Positions 15,679 through 23,323 of a stretch of DNA of 25,506 bases are shown in pieces; the stretch's first letter is position 1; every line of letters begins with the position of its first letter. The translations under genes were made by a program, and so were the position numbers. The notes under the pieces are model-generated. The model worked only from the letters and a program-made list of their open reading frames with translations. It was not told the origin of the DNA and made no database searches. This stretch comes from an uncultured Parafilimonas sp. (GTDB lineage Bacteria > Bacteroidota > Bacteroidia > Chitinophagales > Chitinophagaceae): positions 1 to 25,506 of the forward strand of contig CALAGJ010000038.1 in the NCBI GenBank assembly GCA_937892395.1, read 5' to 3'.

Positions 15679-16614
15679 TTACACCAATTGCATTTGTGTA
15701 AAATAATTACATGCTTTATGTCTGAGCTGTGTGGGAATATGAAAAATAGATGGATGAAATAATGCTGCTAATAGCTCTATGCCACATACCAATGTAGAAG
15801 CAGAAGGCTGTGTAAATAAGTCATAGTCTGCAAGAAAAACCTGCTTTGTTTTTACTGCTTCTATTTGATTCCAGCCATGCTGCATTGTGAGCAAATGCAT
15901 TTCTTCCATTGCCCTATTGATATGAAAACCACAAGGTGCAATAACTATTACTTCGGGATTATACTTTACTATTTTTTCCCAAGGGGTTACAATGCTATCT
16001 CCCGCCGGATTGCTCAGCATATCAATACCACCTGCATGTGCTATCTGAAAGGGAATCCAATGCCCACAATTATAAATAGGCTCAATCCACTCCATGAGCA
16101 TTACCCTTTTTAAAGGCATTTTATGCAAGCGCAGTTTGTCTAAAACAGTATCTGTTTTTTTTTGTAAATGAGATAGGTATGTATAAGCTGATTCCTCCTG
16201 TCCCAAAGCCCTAGCTATAGTGATGGCTGTGGAAAAAACATCTGTTAAATTATTTGGCGTAAGGGGAATAAGTTGGGGTTGCTTTATGAGATTGGCAACT
16301 GCGGCAGCAGTACATTTTGTATCTATCTGGCATACTTCACAGGTATCCTGTGTAAAGATGACATCCGGTTGTATTTGATGCAGTTGTATTTCATCTACAT
16401 AGTACAAACTTTTACCTTGTGCTTTGCTGGCAGAAAATATTTTATCAATTTCAGCACTGCTGTAATTTTTGCCTTCCATTACACAGCGCACTACTTTTAT
16501 TTTTTCTGCAAGAGCAGGTGAAGGACATTCAAAGGTAACACCGTGCAGTAAGTGCTGCAGGCCCATATCGTAGATCATTTGTGTAGCAGCAGGCAGGAAT
16601 GAACAGGCAACCAT
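15679..16614 (-). CDS. BtuF-like corrinoid-binding protein without signal peptide
   Basis: A 311-residue member of the periplasmic-binding-protein-like II family of BtuF (COG0614 type). The N-terminus goes straight into the fold (MVACSFLPAATQMIYDMGL), and an in-frame TAA lies five codons upstream of the ATG, so no signal peptide can be added. The conserved patch GVTFECPSP aligns with the usual HECDYPP-type motif. FTQDTCEVC (Cys92, Cys95) plus Cys101 match the CxVC-containing subgroup often labelled cobalamin-binding protein. It is probably cytoplasmic, perhaps a corrinoid carrier or chaperone rather than an ABC-importer partner; this is inference. It lies between the DUF6580 gene and cobU. 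Confidence 0.85.
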   Translation of the reverse strand: MVACSFLPAATQMIYDMGLQHLLHGVTFECPSPALAEKIKVVRCVMEGKNYSSAEIDKIFSASKAQGKSLYYVDEIQLHQIQPDVIFTQDTCEVCQIDTKCTAAAVANLIKQPQLIPLTPNNLTDVFSTAITIARALGQEESAYTYLSHLQKKTDTVLDKLRLHKMPLKRVMLMEWIEPIYNCGHWIPFQIAHAGGIDMLSNPAGDSIVTPWEKIVKYNPEVIVIAPCGFHINRAMEEMHLLTMQHGWNQIEAVKTKQVFLADYDLFTQPSASTLVCGIELLAALFHPSIFHIPTQLRHKACNYFTQMQLV

Positions 16615-16667
16615 AAACTGAACTATTTATTATTTACAAATCAATTTACATAGTACTTGCATTATGC

Positions 16668-17252
16668 CTATGCCAATTTTGGTTGATATTGTTTGAGCCA
16701 TTCAAAACCGCCAAATAAGATACCACTATAAACAATTGTACCCACTAAAAAATTTCTCATGAAAGGAAAACCTTGTATATAACACTGTAGCAAACCACTC
16801 ATATCTCTGCTCAAAGGCTGACCTGTACGTATATCCATGCCGCCGCCGGCCCATACTGTAAAATCTGCAATAGCCCAATGTGCAAGTGCAGCAATAACAG
16901 CAGCAATAATTACATTTTTTGTGACCACATTTTTTAGCATCCATTTGCCTATAAAACTGATTAAAATAAATATGCCATAAATCCAATACCAACCACTGTA
17001 CATGATTCCATATTTACCATGAAAAACAAAACTATTAATAATCAGATCACTAATGAATAGTGTAAGCAACGGAAATAAAATTGCCTTCCATTGTTTTGTA
17101 AAATATGCACCACCAAATAAACCCATAGCGCCAATTGGGGTAAAATTACTCCATGGCGTTAGGGATGCTGCATTGGGTATGCGCATGGCTGCCACTACAA
17201 CCATAAATAACGCAAGTACAATAAAACGTGGATTAAATTTTTCTGTAGTCAT
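16668..17252 (-). CDS. DUF6580-type integral membrane protein in the B12 operon
   Basis: A 194-residue protein with about five or six membrane segments (roughly residues 10-24, 40-52, 57-75, 88-105, 113-130 and 165-185). The family is annotated as a putative transport protein: NFTPIGAMGLFGGAYF, the LFISDLIIN segment and the AHWAIADFTVWAGG segment are its recognisable parts. The size, the AALA-rich helices and the small domain recall the substrate-binding subunits of ECF-type vitamin transporters, but no homology is claimed. It is the second gene of the riboswitch operon, 59 bp behind btuB, where an inner-membrane corrinoid or cobalt importer would be expected. btuC and btuD are absent here. 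Confidence 0.82.
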   Translation of the reverse strand: MTTEKFNPRFIVLALFMVVVAAMRIPNAASLTPWSNFTPIGAMGLFGGAYFTKQWKAILFPLLTLFISDLIINSFVFHGKYGIMYSGWYWIYGIFILISFIGKWMLKNVVTKNVIIAAVIAALAHWAIADFTVWAGGGMDIRTGQPLSRDMSGLLQCYIQGFPFMRNFLVGTIVYSGILFGGFEWLKQYQPKLA

Positions 17253-17268
17253 ATTATTTTTTTTTTAT

Positions 17269-17298
17269 AAAAGCGGACGACAGAAGCCATCCGCTTTT
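17269..17298 (-). terminator. Stem-loop between btuB and the DUF6580 gene
   Basis: AAAAGCGGA (17269-17277) pairs perfectly with TCCGCTTTT (17290-17298) around a 12-nt loop. On the minus strand the second arm ends in TTTT, then an A-rich run precedes the DUF6580 start. It could act as a partial terminator that lets btuB be expressed above the downstream genes, or as an RNA-stability element. Confidence 0.5.
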
Positions 17299-17311
17299 GG
17301 ATGATTTAATT

Positions 17312-19234
17312 TTAAAAATTATAGGCAATGCCTGCCATCATATTAAACCGCCTACTATTATAACCTACCACATCAAAATATTGCTGATTGGTTATATTTC
17401 TAAGATCTGCAAAGGCACGAAAATGTTTTGCAAAAGAATATCCTGCATAAAAATCAATCGTATAATATTGTGGCTGTGTATCCGGACCCGCATCAAACTC
17501 ACCTTTCAGCCTAGTGCCTACAAAACGAAAAGATGGAGATAGTGTTAAACCCTTTGCAGGTTGTATGCTTATTGTACTATGCAATACAAAGTTTGGTCTG
17601 CGATAAAGATTGCGCAGCTTCACATTTTCATTCTCCCCTTCACCGTCTATATAAGTGAGATTTGTGACCCAATTGCCTATTTTGCCCATTGCAATATTGC
17701 TCTCTGCTTCAAAGCCATAATCATGCTGCTCGTCTCTGTTGATATATTGGCTAAAGAAGTTTGCATCGGTATAAAAAATTATCAAGTCTTTGATGTCTCT
17801 TTTGAATGCTACTATTCGGTATCCATTTTTATTATTGCTGCTGGTAGCATGTACACCTATTTCATAATTTACACTTTTTTCAGGGCTTAAAGCTTTGTTG
17901 CCATACTCACTGTATAACTGATACAGCGATGGTATTTTATAGGCAGAAGAAATATTTACAAATATCTTTGTATGTGCATCTACATTATAAGATGGATTCA
18001 ATGAAAACGTAGTGTTATCACCATAAATGTTATGCTTATTATATCGGAAGCCGGCTTCCAGATTGAACCCATTTACATCAGTGAGTAAGAGCGAATTATA
18101 GAGCGAAAAATTATTCGCTTTTGCGCTATCACCCAGTGCTGTTTGAAACGGTCCAAAAAAACTGATACTAAAATAGCTCTGATCTGTTTTTTGTGTGAGG
18201 TACTGCATGCCGGAGACTAAGGAAAGTTTTTTTGCTAACGCAATGTTTCCATACAACTCTGTAATGGAGGAATTTCCATTATAGTTGCCTTTGGCATAAG
18301 TGGCAAAGCCACCTACATCTGTACTATCATCCAAAAATACTCTTTCAGCATTTACAAATGTTTGAGATAAATGCAATTTTAATTTATCTGCATGGTAGGC
18401 CAATTCAAGGTTTTGAATATTCGTTTTATTGTCAATCGTGTTGTCCTTATCATCTGTAAATGCGCCGGCATCAATATTAGATTTGTACCTAGTATCAGTA
18501 TAGAATCCTTTTATTGAAAATCGGTTGCTGATTTTATACCCAAAATTTGCCTGTAAATTACTTTGATTAAATTTATCATCATCAAAATTTGCCTTATCAG
18601 TACTATCATAGGCAGCTGAAAAACCCTTACTGTCTGTAAGATTATAATTGAGGTTGTAACTAAAATTTGATAGGCTGCCATTCACGCCTACACTTCCCCT
18701 AAAGGTATTGTAACTACCATAGCTCAGTAAAGCAGAAGGTGCAAATAATTGTGCTCCACCTTTTTTTGTAATGATGTTAATAACACCAGCTACAGCATCA
18801 CTACCCCACAATGTACTCTGTGCGCCTTTTAAAATTTCTATTCGCTCTATTTGACCAATGGCCAAGCTATTTAAATCGAATGAATTATTGATCTGTGAAG
18901 GATCGCCTACCGGTATGCCATCTATTAGAATGAGTGTATTGCCCGAAGAGGCACCACGAAAATAAACATCTTGATTCGTACCCAAATTGTTGTTAGCTCC
19001 ATTAATGAATACACCTGTTTGTGTATTGATGATTTCAGTAATTGTTTTGCCAGCATTGCGCTGAAGCATTTCCTTGTCAATAACGGATACCACTTTGCCC
19101 GTGGTGTTCTGTTTTTGTTGAAATTTTGTAGCGGTTATTACTACTTCATTTAACTGATTGACACTTGTGGTGTCCTGACTCTGTGCGTAACTGCTGAAAC
19201 ATACAGCAGCCATCACTAAAAATTTTTTTCTCAT
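17312..19234 (-). CDS. btuB: TonB-dependent corrinoid receptor BtuB
   Basis: A 640-residue outer-membrane receptor. The signal peptide is MRKKFLVMAAVCFSSYAQSQ. A TonB box-like LNEVVITATK follows. The plug domain spans about residues 45-155 (GKTITEIINTQTGVF, VYFRGASSGNTLILIDGIPV, IEILKGAQSTLWGSDAVAGVINII). The rest is a 22-strand-type barrel ending in a C-terminal Phe (GIAYNF). The cobalamin riboswitch directly upstream and the B12 genes downstream identify the cargo as a corrinoid. The ATG at 19234 is used; the frame extends to 19426 but that part is the riboswitch. It heads the operon. Confidence 0.95.
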   Translation of the reverse strand: MRKKFLVMAAVCFSSYAQSQDTTSVNQLNEVVITATKFQQKQNTTGKVVSVIDKEMLQRNAGKTITEIINTQTGVFINGANNNLGTNQDVYFRGASSGNTLILIDGIPVGDPSQINNSFDLNSLAIGQIERIEILKGAQSTLWGSDAVAGVINIITKKGGAQLFAPSALLSYGSYNTFRGSVGVNGSLSNFSYNLNYNLTDSKGFSAAYDSTDKANFDDDKFNQSNLQANFGYKISNRFSIKGFYTDTRYKSNIDAGAFTDDKDNTIDNKTNIQNLELAYHADKLKLHLSQTFVNAERVFLDDSTDVGGFATYAKGNYNGNSSITELYGNIALAKKLSLVSGMQYLTQKTDQSYFSISFFGPFQTALGDSAKANNFSLYNSLLLTDVNGFNLEAGFRYNKHNIYGDNTTFSLNPSYNVDAHTKIFVNISSAYKIPSLYQLYSEYGNKALSPEKSVNYEIGVHATSSNNKNGYRIVAFKRDIKDLIIFYTDANFFSQYINRDEQHDYGFEAESNIAMGKIGNWVTNLTYIDGEGENENVKLRNLYRRPNFVLHSTISIQPAKGLTLSPSFRFVGTRLKGEFDAGPDTQPQYYTIDFYAGYSFAKHFRAFADLRNITNQQYFDVVGYNSRRFNMMAGIAYNF

Positions 19235-19341
19235 TTTCTTTGAAAATGTTTTTAGATGTGACTGCTTCCGAAATAAAAAAGTATAGAAATAAGGATGCCC
19301 CCACCCCTGTCTCAACCTTTCACCCGAAAGCTGAAAAATGT

Positions 19342-19535
19342 TTATTTGAAACAGGCAGGTCTTCTGGCTCGGTCTGAATGTTACCTTCCCATCCTGCATT
19401 GATGCCGGACAGTGGTTGTAGCACATTCATTTCACGTAAGTGAAACCTTTACAGCTACGGGGATAGCGCCGGAATATTGTTGTTGTAAACTCCACCGGAC
19501 TTCCCTTTTAAGTACGCAAGGCGTACACCTGAATC
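19342..19535 (-). ncRNA. Cobalamin (AdoCbl) riboswitch
   Basis: Read on the minus strand, the conserved B12 box AGCCAGAAGACCTGCC is at 19369-19354. Upstream lie TAAAAGGGAAGTCCGGTG, the GCGCTATCCCCGTAGCTGTA core and a GTACGC/GCGTAC hairpin. A TTTCACTTACGTGAAA-type side stem and GGATGGGAAGGT are also in place. These are standard cobalamin riboswitch elements. The transcript 5' end is placed just after a TACATTTG box. Downstream, CTTTC/GAAAG (19317-19330) could form part of the expression platform. High AdoCbl is expected to lower expression of btuB and the genes behind it. Confidence 0.95.
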
Positions 19536-19539
19536 GGTG

Positions 19540-19547
19540 CAAATGTA
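19540..19547 (-). promoter_or_regulatory. Promoter -7 box of the B12 operon
   Basis: The minus strand reads TACATTTG, an exact TAnnTTTG match, placed so that transcription would begin at the first riboswitch nucleotides. No TTTG box is obvious 19-21 bp upstream. The box lies in the short gap after the DinB-like gene. Confidence 0.6.
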
Positions 19548-19560
19548 ATTGTTGCTATTT

Positions 19561-20040
19561 TTATTGAGGCATATCTTGCTGCAATATTTTTTTGATGAGT
19601 ACCATTTGCCCCAAGTGATAATGGCTGTGCTCGATTAAGCCCAATAGATTACGATAATAATTTCCATATTTTTCTACTGAAAAATGGTCAAATAATTGTT
19701 CGTCAGGCATAGCTTCTATTAAAGCAACTAATTGCTCTACGGCCTGCCATGTAGTAGCTTGCATTTGCTCCCAATCCTCCTGATTATGGATAGGAGGATG
19801 TGTAAAGCTCAAGGCATCTTTACCTTCCAAAGGACCGCCAGACAATACTTTGATTTGAATATGTACATAATAGGTTACATGGTGTAATAGTACTGCAATG
19901 GAATTGCAAGAATGTAGCTTTGTTGTAGCTAATTTCCAATCTATGTGTTCTGCATGCTGCTTGAAGTTGGACCAAGTCCAGTTTCCTCCAAAGAATAGTT
20001 CCCTGAGGTGCTTTGCTATTTGCGATGTGTGTTTCATCAA
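19561..20040 (-). CDS. DinB / YfiT-like family protein
   Basis: A 159-residue four-helix-bundle protein of the DinB-like superfamily. Candidate metal ligands are His53/His54 in LLHHVTYYVHIQ and the HSHYHLGQM motif near the C-terminus, which gives the usual three-His arrangement. Such proteins include thiol-dependent transferases and many without known function. The first Met at 20040 or the second at 20037 may be the start. It is upstream of the B12 operon promoter on the same strand and is probably a separate unit. Confidence 0.87.
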   Translation of the reverse strand: MMKHTSQIAKHLRELFFGGNWTWSNFKQHAEHIDWKLATTKLHSCNSIAVLLHHVTYYVHIQIKVLSGGPLEGKDALSFTHPPIHNQEDWEQMQATTWQAVEQLVALIEAMPDEQLFDHFSVEKYGNYYRNLLGLIEHSHYHLGQMVLIKKILQQDMPQ

Positions 20041-20094
20041 AATTGTTTTGAAAGTAATTTATGAATGTGGTTCATATTCATCCCACAATATTTG

Positions 20095-21195
20095 TTATTG
20101 CCAGTTTTCAACTGTTATAAAGTAGGGTCTATAATTATCGGCATTTTGAAAAATATCTTTTACATCTAAACTGTTTGTACAATAGCCAACCAATAGCTTA
20201 TCATTTTCTGTAAACTCATAGTGCACAGTAGCACTATAGGTTAAAATATTTCCTCCATCCTGTGGAGTTTTATATACCCTTCTTTTTCTTGTAAATGGAC
20301 CAGTAGGGCTTGCTGCATCCCAGATATAAATATCATCGTCCAACAATTTTGCCTGACTGAGTAAATAATATTTTCCTTTATGTCTAAAAAAACTAAACTG
20401 TTCTGATACGCCATCATGAATGCGTACTGCCTGTGCACTATCTCCAATCCAGCTTGTGCCATTCCAATATTGTGGGTTTTTAAAAGGAGCATTTCTGCTG
20501 AGTCTACTTACATATACAAACTTATTGTACTTGGTACTTTCCACACCATACAGATATACATAATTGCCCTCTTCGTAAGTACTGCTGCTCCAGTCTATTA
20601 AACCACTGTTATTTGTTGTAACAATGCGTTCTAACTCCTTGCTTGGCAGTTTCATTACCCCCGTTGCATTGCCAATAGTTTCGAATCCAAATAAACCACC
20701 CTCACCAGTAGTTTGTATGGTTACCAATTGCACATATAGTTTCGTTCCGGATGTATTTGTAAAAGCACAGTTGCTCCAATATTGTATGGGATCTTCAGCA
20801 GGGAACAGGGTTTCAGGGTTTTCAAAACTACCCCCTACAATTGTTGTAAAATCTTCGCCCAAATGTCTTGTGGTGGTAAACACACTATGCGTAAAACCCC
20901 CCACCGGGCGGCGTCTATTAGAAAACACAGTATCTAAAAAGGAATCACCAAATAACCATACACTACGTCCGTCCGGAAGCCTATAAGAATAGGCTATATC
21001 ACCACCGGTCCATCCATTGCCATATCGTGTAAATACACTATCCCAATAGGCAGATGGCGTGGCGATGATGGTTGAATTGATTGTATTGTTGTTGGAAGAT
21101 GAAGACTCCATATTTGAGGTTACATCTTTTTTGCAAGAGATGAAAAAGAATGTACATAAAAAGAAAAGAATGGGTAGGAAATTTTTATAAATCAT
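20095..21195 (-). CDS. Lipoprotein with DUF4185/DUF5005-like beta-propeller domain
   Basis: A 366-residue predicted lipoprotein. The start at 21195 gives MIYKNFLPILFFLCTFFFISC with lipobox Cys21, followed by KKD and a Ser/Asn-rich linker (about 25-45). The rest resembles the five-bladed propeller families DUF4185/DUF5005. It has GNGWTGGDIAYSYRLPDGRS and VWLFGDSFLDTV near the N-terminus, then repeated Trp/Gly blade motifs (YWSNCAF, VYLYGVES, YYLLSQAK, LLVGYCTN). Relatives are linked to glycan handling, but no catalytic residues can be assigned. It is probably on the cell surface or facing the periplasm. Confidence 0.8.
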   Translation of the reverse strand: MIYKNFLPILFFLCTFFFISCKKDVTSNMESSSSNNNTINSTIIATPSAYWDSVFTRYGNGWTGGDIAYSYRLPDGRSVWLFGDSFLDTVFSNRRRPVGGFTHSVFTTTRHLGEDFTTIVGGSFENPETLFPAEDPIQYWSNCAFTNTSGTKLYVQLVTIQTTGEGGLFGFETIGNATGVMKLPSKELERIVTTNNSGLIDWSSSTYEEGNYVYLYGVESTKYNKFVYVSRLSRNAPFKNPQYWNGTSWIGDSAQAVRIHDGVSEQFSFFRHKGKYYLLSQAKLLDDDIYIWDAASPTGPFTRKRRVYKTPQDGGNILTYSATVHYEFTENDKLLVGYCTNSLDVKDIFQNADNYRPYFITVENWQ

Positions 21196-21341
21196 ATAAT
21201 GATTTGAAAATGAAAAAACCAATACTACCTTGATATATTTAAGTTATGCAGCTGATTTATTTATAATTAACGCATACTCATTTAGAAATTTTTATTGCCA
21301 CTTAAAATTCATTTGGATAAAATTATTCAATCAATTGTTTC

Positions 21342-22082
21342 TTACACCCTTACCCCTTCTATCAATTCAATTTGAGATGTGGTGAGCAAAGGTTTTGCTG
21401 AAAACTTAAGCAGAATATTTGCAACAGCAATGATATCCTGTTGGCAATAAGTAACAATCCTTTCAATATTATTATCTTGGTAATAAACATCTTGTACCTG
21501 ACTGCCATCCATATCTGTTTTTGGTGTGGGAATGCCCAAAACATGTGTAAGTAAGTTTAATGAGATATAATTTTTGTAATCACCAAATTTCCAGAGTTGC
21601 AATGTATCGGTATGTGAATGTTCCCAAGGTTTGAAACTACTTAGGTCTAAATAGGTTGGAGGCATTTGAGCATGTACTAACAAACGCCTGCATATATATG
21701 GTATATCAAATTCCCTAATATTATGACCTGCAAATTTCAGTGCAGGATTATGCTTTTTAAAGGCATCGCACCAGGCAATAAACTTTTGCAATAATGCCAA
21801 TTCATTATCGCCATAAATACTTTTTACTTTAAATACAAACTGCCCATTTGTATCTGATACAAAGTACCCCGTAGAGATACAAATAATTTTCCCAAACTCC
21901 GATAGAATACCACCACGTTGCTTGTAGCTTTGTTCGGGGTTTGAACTTTCTGGCATGGTTTTGGAAATTTTCTCTTCCCATAAAATCTGCCACTCAGTTG
22001 GCATCAGATTAAAAGCAGCATATTCTGGTACGGTTTCTATATCAATAACCAGATGATTAAACAAAGAAGAACTATTGAACAT
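21342..22082 (-). CDS. Predicted 3'-5' exonuclease, PolB-like (DNA_pol_B_exo2 type)
   Basis: A 246-residue DnaQ-fold exonuclease related to the proofreading domain of family B DNA polymerases. The three motifs are Exo I VIDIET (Asp14, Glu16), Exo II AGHNIREFDIP and Exo III YCQQD, the YxxxD form. All four acidic metal ligands are present, so it should be active. The start is the ATG at 22082. It diverges from the coiled-coil protein gene with only 23 bp between the start codons. Confidence 0.9.
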   Translation of the reverse strand: MFNSSSLFNHLVIDIETVPEYAAFNLMPTEWQILWEEKISKTMPESSNPEQSYKQRGGILSEFGKIICISTGYFVSDTNGQFVFKVKSIYGDNELALLQKFIAWCDAFKKHNPALKFAGHNIREFDIPYICRRLLVHAQMPPTYLDLSSFKPWEHSHTDTLQLWKFGDYKNYISLNLLTHVLGIPTPKTDMDGSQVQDVYYQDNNIERIVTYCQQDIIAVANILLKFSAKPLLTTSQIELIEGVRV

Positions 22083-22105
22083 ACATTTACTTTAAATTTT
22101 AAAAT

Positions 22106-23095
22106 ATGAGTTATTCAAGTTATCCATCCACAAGTGGCCAGCCCTCACAAAGTCCCCAAAAAGACAATCGTAAAATAATTTACGGTGTACTAATAGCAGC
22201 TTTGCTTGGCACATGGGCTTATATCGTTTATGATAAAAGTAAGTCAAAAGAAACAATTACCCAATTAGAGCAGCAATATACTTCTGTTGACAGTGCTCGT
22301 AGTCAGGTAGAATCTGAATATAATGATGCCCTTGCACGTATGGATTCCATGATTGGAAATAATACACAATTGCAAGGTGAATTGGCACAGCGCAAAACTG
22401 AAATTGATAACCTGAAATCAAAAATCAGAACGGAACTAAAAAAGAAAGATGGTGATATAGCCAAGGCAAGACAAATGATTGCTGAACTAAATGGCAAAAT
22501 CACAGATCTACTTGCAGAAGTGGAAGAATTAAAAAAGCAAAATGGCGAGCTGACCGTTGCTAACCAACAGTTGACTACAGATAAAGAAACAATATCTGCT
22601 GAGAAAAAAGTAGTGGAAGATAATCTGGCATCCACACAGGCGGAAAAAGCAAGAGTAGAAGATGTGGGTTCCACCCTTCATGCTAGCAATATCAATATTA
22701 CTTCTATCAACTTAAAGAATAGTGGTAAGGAAAAAACAACAACAAAAGCTAAACGTGTAGATGTATTTCGTGTATCATTTGATTTGGATGAAAATAGAAT
22801 TTCTTCTAGCGGAAACAAAGAATTGTATGTATGCATGTTTGGACCTGATGGAAATCCTATCACCATGCCTGAAAATGGTAGTGGCAGTTTTACTACCCGT
22901 GAAGATGGTGACAAAGTGTTTAGTAATAAAGTAAGTGTGCAATATGAGCAAGGCCGTCGCACTCCCGTAAGTTTTGACTGGAAACCTGAAAATGGGAAAT
23001 ACCAAGAAGGCAACTACAAAATTCAGATTTATCAAAATGGATATAAAATTGGCGAGGGTGTAAAAAGCCTTCGTAAAGGTGGCATATTTGGTTAA
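22106..23095 (+). CDS. Membrane-anchored coiled-coil protein of unknown function
   Basis: A 329-residue protein with a short Ser/Gln-rich N-terminus and one membrane segment at about residues 24-42 (IIYGVLIAALLGTWAYIVY). A long coiled coil follows at about 50-190 (heptad-like runs such as LTVANQQLTTDKETISAEK), then a C-terminal beta-rich domain (about 195-329) with KRVDVFRVSFDLDENRI and YKIQIYQNGYKIGEG. The Lys after the membrane segment does not settle topology. I do not recognise the family; it looks like a Bacteroidota envelope protein. A good terminator follows. Confidence 0.78.
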   Translation: MSYSSYPSTSGQPSQSPQKDNRKIIYGVLIAALLGTWAYIVYDKSKSKETITQLEQQYTSVDSARSQVESEYNDALARMDSMIGNNTQLQGELAQRKTEIDNLKSKIRTELKKKDGDIAKARQMIAELNGKITDLLAEVEELKKQNGELTVANQQLTTDKETISAEKKVVEDNLASTQAEKARVEDVGSTLHASNINITSINLKNSGKEKTTTKAKRVDVFRVSFDLDENRISSSGNKELYVCMFGPDGNPITMPENGSGSFTTREDGDKVFSNKVSVQYEQGRRTPVSFDWKPENGKYQEGNYKIQIYQNGYKIGEGVKSLRKGGIFG

Positions 23096-23126
23096 TGAAT
23101 ATAAGTATGAAAAACTAAACAAAAAG

Positions 23127-23149
23127 TCTCCCCGCAGGGGAGATTTTTT
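23127..23149 (+). terminator. Intrinsic terminator after the coiled-coil protein gene
   Basis: TCTCCCC (23127-23133), loop GCA, GGGGAGA (23137-23143), then a T run (23144-23149). A strong compact terminator. Confidence 0.93.
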
Positions 23150-23287
23150 ATTGATAGGAACCTTACAAATTCAATAGTTAGAATTTTAAACTATTTATAA
23201 AATTACCATTGTAACCGAAACAAATACTCTAACCACAGGTATGCCATATTTTTATCTCAACACCTTCATGGTTCACCTCATGTATGG

Positions 23288-23317
23288 TTGCACTCTGCTT
23301 ATAAAATCCCTACCTTG
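23288..23317 (+). promoter_or_regulatory. Candidate ruvB promoter giving a near-leaderless mRNA
   Basis: TTG at 23288-23290, a 20-bp spacer, then TACCTTG at 23311-23317, close to the Bacteroidota TTTG-N19-21-TAnnTTTG pattern with one T missing. The ATG of ruvB is at 23324, so the transcript would start at or next to the start codon. Confidence 0.45.
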
Positions 23318-23323
23318 CGGCAC

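Noticed and set aside
19235..19426. N-terminal extension of btuB to 19426
   Set aside because: It would translate the B12 box of the riboswitch, and the signal peptide begins at the ATG at 19234.
22303..23122. Antisense open frames inside the coiled-coil protein gene
   Set aside because: They mirror a repetitive Lys/Glu-rich coding strand and lack any recognisable motif.
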